NCBI GenBank assembly: GCA_905209435.1
Contig: CAJLTE010000020.1
Span: forward strand, 1 to 37,929
Reading direction: 5' to 3'
Source of the DNA: an uncultured Blautia sp.
Lineage (GTDB): Bacteria > Bacillota_A > Clostridia > Lachnospirales > Lachnospiraceae
Length of the DNA: 37,929 bases
A program made the translations under genes and the position numbers. The notes beneath the pieces are model-generated. The model saw only the letters and a program-made list of their open reading frames with translations, searched no databases and was not told the origin of the DNA. Shown in pieces: positions 8,453 through 17,467 of the stretch. Every line of letters begins with the position of its first letter. Position 1 is the stretch's first letter.

Positions 8453-8577
8453 TGCTTAAAACATTCATATTTATCAGTCTGGCGTTTTACTTATAACGGA
8501 ATACCTGCATTGCAACCAGCCAAATGCATCTACTCTTTTCTATGCCGACTAAATCTCAAAAAATTTGCCTTAATCAC

Positions 8578-8904
8578 TTAAAATACTACCTGTATCAAAA
8601 ACATATAAGCAGCAGTTCCTGCTATAATACTAAGCAGTGTATTTCTTTTCCATAAATGCAATAAAACAACCAGTACACACGCAATCAGCTCAGGAAGTCC
8701 GTGAGGCGCTACAATTAAACTCACATTTTTCAGACAATAAACTACCAGCATTCCCATTATCGCATAAGGCAGTACATCTGCCAGATAGTCAATCACCGCC
8801 GGTCTCTTCTTATCTCCCCCAAAAACAGCAAATGGAAAGAATCGGATCAACATTGTTACAATAGATGCCACAGCAATGACACCTGCCGCATGAATATCAA
8901 ACAT
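8578..8904 (-). CDS. azlD: AzlD, small subunit of branched-chain amino-acid exporter
   Basis: This 108-residue membrane protein has four hydrophobic segments and the AzlD-type start: an N-terminal helix followed by TMLIRFFPFAVFGG, then VLPYAIMGMLVVYCLKN and LHLWKRNTLLSIIAGTAAYM. Together with AzlC it would form a two-component exporter of branched-chain amino acids or their analogues. Its start overlaps the 3' end of azlC by 8 bp, so the two are probably translationally coupled. The substrate is inferred from Bacillus AzlCD. Confidence 0.9.
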   Translation of the reverse strand: MFDIHAAGVIAVASIVTMLIRFFPFAVFGGDKKRPAVIDYLADVLPYAIMGMLVVYCLKNVSLIVAPHGLPELIACVLVVLLHLWKRNTLLSIIAGTAAYMFLIQVVF

Positions 8905-9664
8905 GTTCCACTTCTCCTTTCTCTTCCATATGCACTACATTTTCTTCAGGTATCTCAGAATTCTCATTCATATTCTTACCGTTCACTTCATCTGAACCTT
9001 TTCTGAATTTCTTCATCAGAAGCAATATTATCGTAATACAGATCATCGCCGGAATAACAAAATTACCAGCGCCGAAAATCAGCAGACACACTACTGATGC
9101 CGCAACACCAGTAATCGCGCTGGCATGATCCTTTGTACTTTTCCACTGTTCCACAAATACTACCAGGAACAACGCAGTCATTGAAAAGTCAATTCCAGCT
9201 GTATTAAAATCCAGTACACTTCCAAGCACAGAACCTATCACACTTCCAAGCACCCAATAAAACTGATCAAATAATGATACCAGAAAATAATATTTATTTC
9301 CGTCAACTCCCTCCGGAATTTCCCCGCTGCATACCAGCGAATAGGTCTCATCTGTCAAAGAAAAAATCAGATATGGCTTATACTTCCCAGTGTCTTTATA
9401 TTTATCCAGCATGGAAATTCCATAGAACAGGTGCCTCGCATTCACCATCAGCGTCATCAGCGCAGTCGCGATCATAGACGCTCCGCTCGTGATCAGATCT
9501 ATGGCAACATACTGCATAGATCCCGCATAAATAAACACACTCATTGCGATTGCCCAGATTACACCATATCCTTTTGATTCCAGAAGAACGCCGAACCCCA
9601 TGCCAAGCACGATATACCCCGCCATGATCGGGATAGACTGCTTAAATGCATATTTTGCTGTCAT
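8897..9664 (-). CDS. azlC: AzlC, large subunit of branched-chain amino-acid exporter
   Basis: This 255-residue polytopic protein carries the AzlC signatures: QSIPIMAGYIVLGMGFGVLL at residues 9-28, FIYAGSMQYVAIDLI, TLMVNARHLFYGISM and SLTDETYSL. The last 35 residues are an unusual acidic cytoplasmic tail (about 220-255) rich in Glu and Asn that is not part of the transporter fold. The gene overlaps azlD by 8 bp. The start at 9664 has a weak AGAGAG-type ribosome-binding site. No dedicated Lrp/AsnC regulator is visible beside it. Confidence 0.92.
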   Translation of the reverse strand: MTAKYAFKQSIPIMAGYIVLGMGFGVLLESKGYGVIWAIAMSVFIYAGSMQYVAIDLITSGASMIATALMTLMVNARHLFYGISMLDKYKDTGKYKPYLIFSLTDETYSLVCSGEIPEGVDGNKYYFLVSLFDQFYWVLGSVIGSVLGSVLDFNTAGIDFSMTALFLVVFVEQWKSTKDHASAITGVAASVVCLLIFGAGNFVIPAMICITIILLLMKKFRKGSDEVNGKNMNENSEIPEENVVHMEEKGEVEHV

Positions 9665-9820
9665 CTCTCTTTTGTCCTCTCCTGTATGTCTCTGTCATTC
9701 ATCTCAATATTTCAGGTAATAAGACTATCTGCTTTGCAGGCTGCTCATTCTTCATCCTGAAAAGTCCTCTTATCTCTTATCAGAAATTTTCTAAAAAGCT
9801 GCTCCAAAGCGCAGATATCA

Positions 9821-11005
9821 TCATTCTTTATCCCTATCAGTACTTTTATTTCCGCGCTGATCATAATCGTCCAGGAAATTATAGTATTCTCCGTCTTTAT
9901 GATATCCCATAACTGTGCGAAGATTAATATCACGCACACTGTTAAAGATATTTGTCTCGATCACACTGCTGGTATTTCTGAACTGTGCAACCAGCTCTTT
10001 CATCTCATCACGCTTAGAACCACGACCGCCTCCACAGCTTACACAATTTTCAGTGAAACGACATGCGCACTGAATAAAGTGCAGTCCATTCGTGTCTCTC
10101 CATGCTTTGATCGCAGACTCCTTGATCAGATACATCGGACGGATCAGTTCCATTCCCTCAAAGTTCTGACTATGCAGCTTCGGCATCATGGTTTCCACTT
10201 TACCACTGTACAGCATACCCATCAGGATTGTCTCGATCACATCATCAAAATGATGTCCCAGCGCAATCTTATTACATCCCAGTTCTTTCGCATGAGAATA
10301 CAGATAACCACGTCTCATCCTCGCACACAGATAACAAGGATTCTTCTCAATCTCTGCCACTGTATCAAAAATATCACTCTCAAACACAGTCAGCGGAATT
10401 CCCAGAAGTTTCGCATTCTCCTGGATAATCTTCCAATTATCCGCATTATATCCCGGATTCATAACCAGAAAAACTGCCTCAAAATGAATCTTCCCATGTC
10501 TCTGCAGCTCCTGGATCAGCTTTGCCATAAGCATAGAATCCTTACCACCTGAAATACAGACAGCAACCTTATCGCCCTCCTGGATCAGCTGATATTCATT
10601 CAATGCCTTTGTAAAAGGCCTCCAGATTGTCTTTCTGAAAGTCTTGATGATACTATGCTCAATTTCCTTTGTTTTCTGCTTCTTCTGCTCCTCTGCATCA
10701 TCCGCCATAAAACGGCTCAGAGAAAGTCTCAGATATGCACGATATCCACCCTCGATATTTACAGCATCATATCCCGCTTCCGTAAACTTCTCCACACACT
10801 CTTGACTTCTGTCCCCTGTATGACACAAAACATACACAGTCTTATCCTTATCAACAGACTCCATCTTCTCATCAAACTCATCCAGCGGAATACTTACCGC
10901 TCCCGGAAAAGATCCTCTGCTGTACTGATCCGCCGGGCGCACATCCACGATCGTAATTTCAGAAGAATCAATCTTCTCCAGTTCTTCCACACTAATTGTA
11001 TTCAT
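9821..11005 (-). CDS. rhodanese-TtcA fusion (PP-loop tRNA thiolation-type protein)
   Basis: This is a 394-residue two-domain protein. Residues 1-95 are a rhodanese (DVRPADQYSRGSFPGAVSIP, with active-site loop CHTGDR and Cys61). Residues about 115-375 are a TtcA-type N-type ATP pyrophosphatase: SGGKDS PP-loop at 152-157, CYLC (Cys224, Cys227) with ARMRRGYLY, GHHFDDVIETILM, and a third Cys cluster near 320-335 (QCACRFTENCVSCGGGRGSK). TtcA proteins use a 4Fe-4S cluster held by the CxxC pair plus a third Cys to 2-thiolate cytidine 32 of tRNA. The fused rhodanese would supply persulfide sulfur. The extra cysteines are more than TtcA needs. The tRNA target is inferred and not shown. Confidence 0.85.
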   Translation of the reverse strand: MNTISVEELEKIDSSEITIVDVRPADQYSRGSFPGAVSIPLDEFDEKMESVDKDKTVYVLCHTGDRSQECVEKFTEAGYDAVNIEGGYRAYLRLSLSRFMADDAEEQKKQKTKEIEHSIIKTFRKTIWRPFTKALNEYQLIQEGDKVAVCISGGKDSMLMAKLIQELQRHGKIHFEAVFLVMNPGYNADNWKIIQENAKLLGIPLTVFESDIFDTVAEIEKNPCYLCARMRRGYLYSHAKELGCNKIALGHHFDDVIETILMGMLYSGKVETMMPKLHSQNFEGMELIRPMYLIKESAIKAWRDTNGLHFIQCACRFTENCVSCGGGRGSKRDEMKELVAQFRNTSSVIETNIFNSVRDINLRTVMGYHKDGEYYNFLDDYDQRGNKSTDRDKE

Positions 11006-11165
11006 ATATAACCTGCCTTTTATTTCTTAAAATCAATTATTTGCATCTGGCGAATCACTTATATTTCCGTCCAATTCACCAGGAAACATTATACTTGGAA
11101 ACCCTAATGTAGTCAACAGCTTCCATTGTTCATAGAAGCCATGAAATGCATGTGCCTTGTATTAT

Positions 11166-11685
11166 TTGATTAAAATTCTTTTTTCTACAAATGCAGTCAA
11201 CCATAATACCGATTTACTTTGACTCTATTTTGTATTTTTTTATTATAAATCAACCATAATACTATTTAGTAATGACTGTAATTACACTTTTGAGGATTTA
11301 AGTCATACATGACTTTATTTCTAGTTGACTGTAATTATATCTTTCCTAATTCTGGTCATTCAAATATCTTTCTTCCATTGACTATAATTGTGTGTTTTCT
11401 AATTCTGGTCACCCCTACACCATTTTTGTATTGACTGCAATTACGTCTTTTCTAGTTTAAGTCATTCCCGCATCCTTTTTGTATTGACTGCAACTATACT
11501 TTTTCTGATTTAAGTCATTCTCGTCTCTTTTCCACATTGACCTCAAGCATCCTTTTTTCAATTTAAGTCATACTCATCCCTTTTTCACACTGACTACAAT
11601 TACACTTTTTCTACCTCAAGTCATTCTCATCTCTTTTCTATGTTGACTTCAAGCATCCTTTTTCTAATTCAAGTCATTCATAACT
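11166..11685. repeat. tandem array of about ten degenerate 53-bp repeats
   Basis: Units start every 53 bp exactly at 11166, 11219, 11272, 11325, 11378, 11431, 11484, 11537, 11590 and 11643 (the last partial). Each unit begins TTGACT or close to it. Units 5-10 carry AAGTCAT at unit positions 29-35, and units 4 and 5 of the array have TGGTCA there instead. The rest is T/C-rich on the plus strand. TGACT and AGTCA in one unit are complementary, so every unit could form a small hairpin. The first two units are the most diverged. No ORF crosses the array. It fills the gap between the sugar-binding protein terminator and the rhodanese-TtcA start. Confidence 0.9.
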
Positions 11686-11686
11686 C

Positions 11687-11736
11687 AAAAAAACAGGCAG
11701 CATCATCTCTCCATGACACTACCCGTCTTCCTGTTT
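11687..11736 (-). terminator. intrinsic terminator of the sugar operon
   Basis: Downstream of the binding-protein stop on the minus strand, AAACAGG (11736-11730) pairs with CCTGTTT (11697-11691), and the run of T continues through 11687. Additional partial pairing lies in the interior. It ends the eight-gene operon just before the 53-bp array. Confidence 0.75.
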
Positions 11737-11766
11737 CTTCTATATTATATAGTTTTCAATCATGTA

Positions 11767-12720
11767 TCAATTCTCAAATTCATCCACATTCTCAGCCGTA
11801 ACAACCGAAACTCCGGTATCTGTAACCTCACCGCCAAGATCTTCGCCATCCAGCATCCTCACTGCCGCCTTCATAGCCTGTTCTCCCATCTCATGAGGAT
11901 TCTGTGCCATAAATGCCTGCACCGCATCTTTCTGAACCAGTGCCCTGTTTGCAGAAGAATTGTCAAATCCAACACAGTAAACCTTCGTCTTCGCGTCTCT
12001 TGCAGCATTGCCGCAGCCAATTGTAGCAGCTTCATTCGCACCATACATAGCAACTGCCCCATTATTGATCAGGTTTGTAGCCAACTCCTGTGCTTTCGCT
12101 GTATCGCCTTCAGAATACTGAACTTCACTCGGAGTAAATCCAGTTCCCTCCAAAGCCTTACAGAAACCATCCACACGATCCACACAGGACTGTACTCCTG
12201 CCTGAGCAGATACAAGTCCGATTGTTCCGTCAGTAATCCCGGCTTCATCCAGAATCTTCAACATCTCTTCTCCAGCCTGCTCACCTGCTGCATAATTGTC
12301 TGTTGCAAATGTAGCTTCTCCCTCAAAGGTTGCAGGTGAATCTATGTAAATAATCTTTGCGCCATCCGCACTCGCTTCTTTCAATGCCTGATTACATGCA
12401 TTCGGATCATTAACTGCGATCAGAATCACATCCGAACGATTGCTGACTGCCATATCAATCTGCTCGATCTGTTTTGCATTATCCTTTGTATCCGGGGCAT
12501 ACCAGTTATAATTAATGGTATATCCATCTTTCTCCAGTTCACTGATGGCATCCTCCACACCGGCATTTACATTTACCCAGTGGACATCCATCTGATCCAT
12601 AGTAATCAATGTCACATTATATTCTTTTTCTTTCTTCGCAGAGCCTTCTCCGCATCCGGTACAGCCAACAACCATTGAAACCAAAATTGCTGCGGCTATC
12701 CATTTTTTCATTTTTTCCAT
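11767..12720 (-). CDS. sugar ABC transporter substrate-binding lipoprotein
   Basis: This RbsB-like type I periplasmic-binding protein (317 residues) is anchored outside the membrane by lipid. The signal peptide MEKMKKWIAAAILVSMVVGC carries a lipobox at VVGC (Cys20) and a second Cys at 23. The two-lobed fold shows IEQIDMAVSNRSDVILIAVNDPNA, ATFATDNYAAGEQAGEEM, a SAQAGVQSCVDRVDGF segment and YCVGFDNSSANRALV. It is the last gene of the operon, after its ATPase and permease; the order ATPase-permease-binding protein differs from the common binding-protein-first layout. The sugar is not readable from the sequence. The neighbours point to a hexose or pentose handled by the isomerase and kinase upstream. 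Confidence 0.92.
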   Translation of the reverse strand: MEKMKKWIAAAILVSMVVGCTGCGEGSAKKEKEYNVTLITMDQMDVHWVNVNAGVEDAISELEKDGYTINYNWYAPDTKDNAKQIEQIDMAVSNRSDVILIAVNDPNACNQALKEASADGAKIIYIDSPATFEGEATFATDNYAAGEQAGEEMLKILDEAGITDGTIGLVSAQAGVQSCVDRVDGFCKALEGTGFTPSEVQYSEGDTAKAQELATNLINNGAVAMYGANEAATIGCGNAARDAKTKVYCVGFDNSSANRALVQKDAVQAFMAQNPHEMGEQAMKAAVRMLDGEDLGGEVTDTGVSVVTAENVDEFEN

Positions 12721-12811
12721 AGCTTAGCTCCCTATCCGATACTGCCTGCACTGCACATTTCCATCCAGAGTAAACCGTACCCTTATCTATCTGCTCCTTC
12801 TCGTTGTCAGC

Positions 12812-13807
12812 CTACTTCTTAATCTTAAAAGTTCCGTTACTGCGAACAATATCCATCAATACACAAACAACTACGATCACACCGATTACGATATTTCTGA
12901 TTGCAACCGGAGCATTGGCAAATGTAAGACCATTCTGAAGAACTGCCCATACACCTGCACCTGCGATTACGCCAACCAGAAGTCCGCTTCCGCCAAGTGT
13001 GGAAACACCGCCGATAACTGCAGCTGCAACTGCATACATTTCATAAGTCATACCTGCATCCATAGAGCCCATACCAGCAGCTGCCAGAATGATCAGTCCT
13101 GTAAGGAAAGAGCAGAATGCAGATACCAGATAAACCTTTGTCACTGTTCCAAAAACATTTACTCCGGAAAGTCTTGCAGCGTCTACATTAGAGCCAACTG
13201 CATAAATATGCCTTCCGCTCTGTGTTGAGCTTAACATATAGTTGAATACGATCCAGATCACGATTGTGATCCATACACCATTGTAGATTCCAAGTGTTTT
13301 TCCATAATAGAAAATATTACGGAAAGTTTCGGCAGCACCCTGTCCGATATCACCTGTGTTATAGTTTCCGTTTACGATCTGAGCGATACCACGTCCGATC
13401 GTCATAGTTCCAAGTGTTCCGATAAATGGAGGAAGTTTAAACATACCAACCAGTATGCCATTCACAAAACCAATTGCCATACATGCCACAAAAGCTACCA
13501 ATACTGCAACAACCGGATGCGCACCGTTACACATCAGAGTTGCTGAGATCATTGCACTCATACCAATCACAGAACCGATAGAAAGGTCAATGTTTCCGGT
13601 GATGCAGACAAATGCCTGTCCTATTCCGACCAGAAGATACGGACAAATCTGTCTGAGAAGACTTGTCAGGTTGTGTGCAGAAGCAAAGTTCCGATTCATA
13701 CAGGTAAAGATGATCATCAGAACGATTACACCGCCAAAAGCTGTAAAAACCTGTCCCATTCCTTTTTTTGCTGTTATTTTTTGAAAAATACCATTATTCT
13801 CCGCCAT
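12812..13807 (-). CDS. sugar ABC transporter permease (RbsC-like)
   Basis: This 331-residue integral membrane permease of the ribose/galactose class has about nine or ten hydrophobic segments. The family block GIGQAFVCITGNIDLSIGSVIGMSAM is near residue 60-85, the cytoplasmic coupling region includes SGRHIYAVGSNVDAARLSGVNV, and the C-terminal AVAAAVIGGVSTLGGSGLL is present. GAAGGAGAA lies before the ATG at 13807, 32 bp after the ATPase gene. It would form the homodimeric pore for the ATPase upstream and the lipoprotein downstream. Confidence 0.94.
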   Translation of the reverse strand: MAENNGIFQKITAKKGMGQVFTAFGGVIVLMIIFTCMNRNFASAHNLTSLLRQICPYLLVGIGQAFVCITGNIDLSIGSVIGMSAMISATLMCNGAHPVVAVLVAFVACMAIGFVNGILVGMFKLPPFIGTLGTMTIGRGIAQIVNGNYNTGDIGQGAAETFRNIFYYGKTLGIYNGVWITIVIWIVFNYMLSSTQSGRHIYAVGSNVDAARLSGVNVFGTVTKVYLVSAFCSFLTGLIILAAAGMGSMDAGMTYEMYAVAAAVIGGVSTLGGSGLLVGVIAGAGVWAVLQNGLTFANAPVAIRNIVIGVIVVVCVLMDIVRSNGTFKIKK

Positions 13808-13839
13808 GTTATTCTCCTTCTCCTACTTATTTCAGGCAG

Positions 13840-15363
13840 TTACGCCTCTGCTGCCTTCGCTTTATCTGTAAATCTCATAGCACAGGAAAGAATATTGTTT
13901 TCTGTCGCTTCTTCTGCTGTCAGTTCTCCTGTAATGCGACCTTCACACATAACCAGAATGCGGTCGCTGATTCCCATTACTTCCGGCATTTCCGAAGAGA
14001 TTACGATCACTGCCTTACCCTGTTTTTTCAGTTCATTGATGATCTCGTAAATCTCTACTTTTGCCGCAACGTCGATTCCTCTTGTCGGTTCATCAAAAAT
14101 GATCACCTGTGAATCTCTCGCAAGCCATTTTGCAACAACGATCTTCTGCTGGTTTCCACCTGAGAGAGTTCCCGCCTCTACTTCCGGACCGGACATCTTG
14201 ATCGTCAGGGAAGATTTTCCCTTGTTTACCATTTCGGCTTCTTTCTTCCTATTCACTTTTCCGGTCAGCTTCGTGCTGATCAATGGTAAGTTCGGAAGTG
14301 CAATATTGTCACGGATAGAAAGTTTCGTACAGAGACCATCTTTCTTACGATCTTCAGGGATCAGGACAATTCCTGCATTGATCGCATCAGCCGGGCATTT
14401 CAGCTCCATTTTCTGTCCATTCAGATAAATCTCTCCACCTTCTTTTTCATCCGCACCGAAAATCACTCTGCTGGTTTCTGTTCTTCCGGCACCTACAAGT
14501 CCTGCAAATCCAACAACCTCGCCTGCGTAAGCTTCGAAGCTGACATCTTTTACCTGCATTCCGGATTTCAGATGTTTCACTTCCAGAACTTTCTTTCCAC
14601 GCGGCACCTTTTCTCTCGGAAACTGGTTGGTAATCTCACGGCCTACCATATTTGCGATCAGTGTGTCCATGGTAAAATCCGAGAACTTGCCTTCTGTAAT
14701 ATATTTTCCGTCACGCATGATCGTGACTGTGTCCACGATATGCTGTAATTCCTGCAAACGGTGACTGATATAAACAATAGATTTTCCCTGCGCTCTCAGA
14801 TCTCTTGTCAACCTGAAAAGTTCATCTACTTCTGCATTGGATAATGCGGATGTCGGCTCATCCATGATGATAATAGCCACATTCAGCATCAGCGCTTTTG
14901 CGATCTCAACCATTTGCTGACGTCCTACCGGAAGCTCTGACATGGTTGTGGTCGGTTTCAGATCACGGATTCCCAGCGCTTCCAGTTGTTCTTTCGCTTT
15001 CTGGTTCATGGCTTTGTTGTCCAGTTTTCTGCCCTTTTTGATTTCACGGCCCAGAAACATGTTCTCTGCTACTGTGAGATGCTGGCACATGTTCAGCTCC
15101 TGATGAATGATCGCAACTCCAAGCTGCTGTGCTTTGGATGTATTAAAATCTTTCTCAATTTTCTGTCCCAGGATTTCGAGTTCTCCCTCATCTCTGGTAT
15201 AAACTCCGGACAAAATCTTCATAAGAGTTGATTTACCGGCTCCGTTTTCCCCCAGCAGAGCCATTACTTCTCCGGCTCTTAAGGTGAGCTGGACATCATC
15301 CAGCGCCTTAACACCCGGGAAACTCTTATGGATATGTCTCATTGCTACAACTACTTCTCCCAT
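13840..15363 (-). CDS. sugar ABC transporter ATPase (RbsA-like, two ABC domains)
   Basis: This 507-residue tandem ATPase powers sugar import. I start it at ATG 15363 because AGGAGGAG lies 4-6 nt upstream; an upstream extension to 15420 has no such site. Domain 1 has Walker A GENGAGKST, signature LPVGRQQMVEIAKAL and Walker B IIMDEPTSAL. Domain 2 has the degenerate Walker A GLVGAGRTE that is normal for this family, signature LSGGNQQKIVVAKW and FDEPTRGIDVAAK. The 157-bp gap from the isomerase gene shows no promoter that I can support, so it is read from the operon promoter. Confidence 0.95.
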   Translation of the reverse strand: MGEVVVAMRHIHKSFPGVKALDDVQLTLRAGEVMALLGENGAGKSTLMKILSGVYTRDEGELEILGQKIEKDFNTSKAQQLGVAIIHQELNMCQHLTVAENMFLGREIKKGRKLDNKAMNQKAKEQLEALGIRDLKPTTTMSELPVGRQQMVEIAKALMLNVAIIIMDEPTSALSNAEVDELFRLTRDLRAQGKSIVYISHRLQELQHIVDTVTIMRDGKYITEGKFSDFTMDTLIANMVGREITNQFPREKVPRGKKVLEVKHLKSGMQVKDVSFEAYAGEVVGFAGLVGAGRTETSRVIFGADEKEGGEIYLNGQKMELKCPADAINAGIVLIPEDRKKDGLCTKLSIRDNIALPNLPLISTKLTGKVNRKKEAEMVNKGKSSLTIKMSGPEVEAGTLSGGNQQKIVVAKWLARDSQVIIFDEPTRGIDVAAKVEIYEIINELKKQGKAVIVISSEMPEVMGISDRILVMCEGRITGELTAEEATENNILSCAMRFTDKAKAAEA

Positions 15364-15520
15364 ATTCTCCTCCTGCCTGCAGTATGTTTTATTACAGATA
15401 TCGATTCTCTCCCGATCCAATACCTATGAATTCTGCGCTGCTTTACAGCATTTTCAAGTGAATAAATTCACCGCTTCACTCCACAGCTTAGCCGCAATAG
15501 CGATACTTTCTGTATCAGTT

Positions 15521-16234
15521 CTATTTTGCCTCCGGATACTCTGTACAGAGAAGTCTGTATGGAGCCTCATCCTCTTCGATGGTTGGGAATCTTCCCAGTG
15601 GTTCATAGAAGAAGTTGTCTGTGTGGTCATCATTCACCATGGAAACCTCACCGATCAGAGACGGGCCGCCCTCCGGGATGATAAATTCATGATACTGATA
15701 TGGCACCAGTGTAATGGATTCACCATTATGAAGTCTTACAGGCTCACCTGCTTTTACTTTGTACTGACGTCCATCTTTGTAGATCAGAACATCGTTCTCG
15801 AAATCTTTTTCAAAAATTTCTCTGCCGTCTTCTGTGCGGTGTACTTTTGTCTGATCTGCATTGTAGAAAGTGAATACAATGTCATTTCCGCCACGGTTGA
15901 TGATATCTTCCATTTTGTTGATGTGATAATGCATCGGGGATACCTGACCGCTGTCACACATCATGATCTTCTCTGCGTATGGTTTGTTATATTTTGGATT
16001 GTGAATGTTGCCGTTACGGATTGTGATCAGTGCAAGCCCCAGAGTATCGAATTTGCCTTCACCGTAATCTGTTACATCCCATCCAAGTTCACATTCACGG
16101 ATTTCGTCATATTCATGGTTTTTGTCTGCCCATTCTTCCGGTGTGAAGTAAAGGTATGGCGGTAATTTGAATCTGCACTCGTCAAGTAAAGCTTCCATTT
16201 TTTTGATTGTTGCATTTATTTCTGAACGTTTCAT
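15521..16234 (-). CDS. D-lyxose ketol-isomerase family protein
   Basis: This 237-residue cupin-type sugar isomerase of the DUF1498/D-lyxose isomerase family interconverts aldoses and ketoses (D-lyxose/D-xylulose, often also D-mannose/D-fructose). The metal site is visible as SPMHYHINKMEDIINRGG (two His and a Glu) and, downstream, LVPYQYHEFIIPEGG (third His). AGGAG precedes ATG 16234. In the operon it would turn the imported aldose into a ketose for the PfkB kinase. Family relatives accept several sugars, so the true substrate (lyxose, mannose, allose or another) cannot be told from the sequence. Confidence 0.88.
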   Translation of the reverse strand: MKRSEINATIKKMEALLDECRFKLPPYLYFTPEEWADKNHEYDEIRECELGWDVTDYGEGKFDTLGLALITIRNGNIHNPKYNKPYAEKIMMCDSGQVSPMHYHINKMEDIINRGGNDIVFTFYNADQTKVHRTEDGREIFEKDFENDVLIYKDGRQYKVKAGEPVRLHNGESITLVPYQYHEFIIPEGGPSLIGEVSMVNDDHTDNFFYEPLGRFPTIEEDEAPYRLLCTEYPEAK

Positions 16235-16344
16235 AATATTAATTCTCCTGAAATTTTAATCTTAATTATCTGTTTTCTCACTGTTTTATCATTCAACAGA
16301 CAGAAGTTTCTGTCTCAATATCTATTGTCAAACAAATCAATTCA

Positions 16345-16412
16345 TCCACTTCGCTACGCAGCTGATAACTCTCTATTGCGTTTTCGCAATTGAAGCAGGA
16401 AACTTATCTGAT
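16345..16412. repeat. REP-like structured repeat, copy B (intra-operon)
   Basis: This copy starts right at the DUF4432 stop codon inside the sugar operon. It shares CACTTCGCTACGCAGCT (compare CGCTTCGCTACGTGGCT in copy A) and TTCGCAATTGAAGCAGG, then ACTTATCTGATTTAATTAAA. An internal hairpin ATTGCG-TTTT-CGCAAT sits within an outer GATAA/TTATC stem. A folded spacer inside an operon may tune expression of the downstream isomerase and transporter genes. That effect is inferred. Confidence 0.7.
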
Positions 16413-17462
16413 TTAATTAAATTGTTTCTCAAATTCCTCTACTGCTGCCTGAATCTCTTCGTCCCCATCCAGCACTGTAAATACCAGCTCATTCTTCTCT
16501 TTTTCAAACGGTTTCAACATATGTAGATCCCCATTCTTTTCATGAAATCCTCTGCCGTACACACTGGAATTAGATGGTTCCAGACCAATCACATAATCTC
16601 CTGCTGCAGTGGATTTCCACTCCATAAAATATGGAAGATTCTTCATATTAAACTGAATTTTCAGTCCAAGCTTCAGATCTGGATTCACTGCCAGCACCCA
16701 GGTCTTTTTATCTTTTGTTTTCTTCATATCATGGATAAAAACATACTCCGGTTCGTTCTTTTTCGGCTTATCCATGCGGTCATATCTGTCCTCATGTCCC
16801 CTGGAAGTTTCATCCCTTGGAGTTACTTTTTTTGTTGGAATGTAGAGCTTCATTGCAGGTGTCAGGAATGGATATCCCAGATTGATGTGATAGAGAAGCA
16901 TCAGCGGTTCATCCCTGTATGCTTCATTCTCAATCTCATCCGTTACTTTGATAGATTTACTTCCTGCAACAGATTCAATTGAACGTCTAAGCACCATATT
17001 TTCTCCGAAAAGTTCCGCTTCTCTCATAGTTCCTGATACCTTAAGCACCAGTCCGTCTTTCGTCCATTCCTGGCTTGAGGAAACTTCTTCTGCAGGTGTG
17101 GTACGGATTCTTCCATGCATTGGGAACTCACCAGTTTCGTTTTTGTATGGTGCACAAATATTCTCCATTCCAGCTGTAAAGAACAGGCCGCCCATAATGC
17201 TTCGAAGTGCTTCCTGACCATTGGTATCGTAATGATTCCTTCCCTGAAGTCCCGGTTTTGACAGAAAATTCATGTTAATCCCCTTGTAAGAAAATCCGGC
17301 TACATCCAGACATTTATCGCACATTACCTGATATTGAAGACATTCATTCTTTACATCAAACATCCGAAGTCCTGTGCTTCTTCCTTCTTCGCAAGTTACC
17401 TTGCGGATGTATGCCATCTGCTGCATACTTCCCACATACTGATATAATTCTTTCTTATCCAT
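16413..17462 (-). CDS. DUF4432 family protein (aldose-1-epimerase-like fold)
   Basis: This 349-residue galactose-mutarotase-superfamily protein of the DUF4432 group typically sits in sugar catabolic operons. It could interconvert sugar anomers or act on a related hemiacetal; the activity is not established for this branch. Visible blocks include MCDKCLDVAGFSYKGINMNF, GGLFFTAGMENICAP, FPMHGRIRTTPAEEV (candidate catalytic His), LLYHINLGYPFL and VIGLEPSNSSVYGR. I prefer ATG 17462, where GGAG is 8 nt away, over the GTG at 17471, which lies within that site. The gap to the SIS gene stop is then 5 bp. Confidence 0.85.
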   Translation of the reverse strand: MDKKELYQYVGSMQQMAYIRKVTCEEGRSTGLRMFDVKNECLQYQVMCDKCLDVAGFSYKGINMNFLSKPGLQGRNHYDTNGQEALRSIMGGLFFTAGMENICAPYKNETGEFPMHGRIRTTPAEEVSSSQEWTKDGLVLKVSGTMREAELFGENMVLRRSIESVAGSKSIKVTDEIENEAYRDEPLMLLYHINLGYPFLTPAMKLYIPTKKVTPRDETSRGHEDRYDRMDKPKKNEPEYVFIHDMKKTKDKKTWVLAVNPDLKLGLKIQFNMKNLPYFMEWKSTAAGDYVIGLEPSNSSVYGRGFHEKNGDLHMLKPFEKEKNELVFTVLDGDEEIQAAVEEFEKQFN

Positions 17463-17467
17463 AATTC

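Noticed and set aside
9821..11005. LarE assignment for the PP-loop protein near larBC
   Set aside because: The PP-loop is SGGKDS with a CxxC pair and fused rhodanese, the TtcA pattern; LarE has a SGGVDS-type loop and a different C-terminus.
11166..11685. CRISPR array
   Set aside because: The whole 53-bp unit is repeated, including what would be spacers. No invariant repeat with unique spacers exists and no cas gene is near.
15284..16165. 293-codon plus-strand ORF across the ATPase-isomerase region
   Set aside because: It is antisense to two well-supported genes, hydrophobic and motif-free, with no ribosome-binding site.
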